A DNA stretch of 64,000 nucleotides from Blastopirellula retiformator. GTDB lineage: Bacteria; Planctomycetota; Planctomycetia; Pirellulales; Pirellulaceae. Shown here in pieces: positions 61,535 through 64,000 of the stretch. The translations under genes were made by a program, and so were the position numbers. The stretch covers positions 966,506 through 1,030,505 of the forward strand of contig NZ_SJPF01000004.1 of assembly GCF_007859755.1 (NCBI RefSeq), in the 5' to 3' direction. Numbering within the stretch: the first letter of the stretch is position 1; each line of letters opens with the position of its first letter. A model generated the notes under the pieces. The model did not search any database and was not told the DNA's origin. It saw nothing but the letters and a program-made list of their open reading frames with translations.

Positions 61535-61641
61535 TCCGGCGATACCTACTTTCGCGCTTTTGGCACTATCATCGGCTCGAAAAGCTTGACGGCTGTGTTC
61601 GGAATGGGAACAGGTATGACCTTTTCGATATGGTCACCGGA
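61535..61641 (-). rRNA. rrf: 5S ribosomal RNA
   Basis: Minus strand. The ends TCCGGTGA and ATCGCCGGA pair. The core GTTCCCATTCCGAACACAG is the conserved loop of 5S, followed by AAGCTTTTCGAGCCGATG. About 107 nt; exact ends estimated. Lies downstream of 23S in the usual order. Confidence 0.92.
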
Positions 61642-61856
61642 AAAGGCTTGCACCAACGTGTGGGCTGATGCGAGCCTGATGACTCATGGCAAACGGCGGA
61701 CCGAGTGATCGGTCCGCAGCGTAGTGGCCACAAGTCGCCTGCCTGAAGCATTGAAGCTTCTTCAATCGAGCTCACCCGAAGGTCGAGCTTAAGCAAGCGA
61801 CGAATTGATTTTTATAGAGAACGCAAATTCTCGAGTGAAAAGCGTTGAATATAAGT
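61642..61856 (-). other. 23S-5S spacer
   Basis: About 215 bp with several hairpins, including perfect CGGACCGA / TCGGTCCG (61697-61704 with 61709-61716), probably used in rRNA processing. No tRNA seen. Confidence 0.55.

Positions 61857-64000
<2,144 letters not shown>

Overview
The window looks like a stretch of a Planctomycetes chromosome, most likely of the Pirellula/Blastopirellula group. This is inferred from gene content: a DUF1598-type secreted protein, very large secreted PQQ-propeller proteins, Ser/Thr kinases with a planctomycete-style N-terminal domain, Tat-exported Gfo/Idh/MocA oxidoreductases, a MoxR/DUF58/BatA/VWA cluster, and an archaeal-type amino acid kinase of the methanopterin (C1 transfer) type at the left edge. 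Shine-Dalgarno sequences are mostly weak and many genes overlap by 1 to 8 nt.

Layout. 1-655: end of an unknown gene and an MfnE-like kinase. 712-2070: DUF1598 protein. 2457-5288: FHA-GAF-sigma54 activator and a CheX-like protein. 5300-14381: single genes (glycosyltransferase, thioredoxin-fold protein, oxidoreductase, OpgD, Ser/Thr kinase, hydroxyacid dehydrogenase, MATE exporter) separated by repeat elements. 14782-18469: DoxX-like protein, Tat oxidoreductase and sugar phosphate isomerase/epimerase. 18995-37186 (minus strand): ten tightly coupled genes, in transcription order MoxR ATPase, DUF58, BatA/VWA, VWA, large membrane protein, Q/G/E/P-rich coiled coil, secreted helical protein, NPCBM-like protein, an intact S1C protease with PDZ, and two degenerate S1C proteases, the last fused to PDZ domains and an alpha/beta-hydrolase-like domain. 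37466-42061: a 1531-residue PQQ-propeller protein. 42398-44232: HU, a PhnZ-like HD protein and tRNA-Phe.

44492-56068 (plus strand) is a second envelope operon: terpenoid-cyclase-like repeat protein, a TonB-like single-pass protein, ExbB, ExbD, a zinc-ribbon ExbD, a 1116-residue transmembrane PQQ-propeller protein, an orphan family-5 solute-binding-like protein and an unknown secreted protein. It is followed convergently by a Ser/Thr kinase that shares an N-terminal domain with the propeller protein. 57539-61265 holds housekeeping and small genes (RluA, Maf, methyltransferase, two small membrane proteins). 61491-64000 is the 3' part of a minus-strand rRNA operon (23S, 5S, terminator).

The best candidates for an undescribed system are the ExbBD/propeller operon (44492-57427) and the MoxR/VWA/pseudoprotease operon (18995-37186). 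The intergenic DNA carries at least three short, hairpin-rich repeat families (A, B, C). Element A (149 bp) sits inside a copy of element B (161 bp), and the arithmetic fits a 4-bp target duplication. Element C (184 bp) carries two hairpins whose stems covary between copies, and it lies only between convergent genes.
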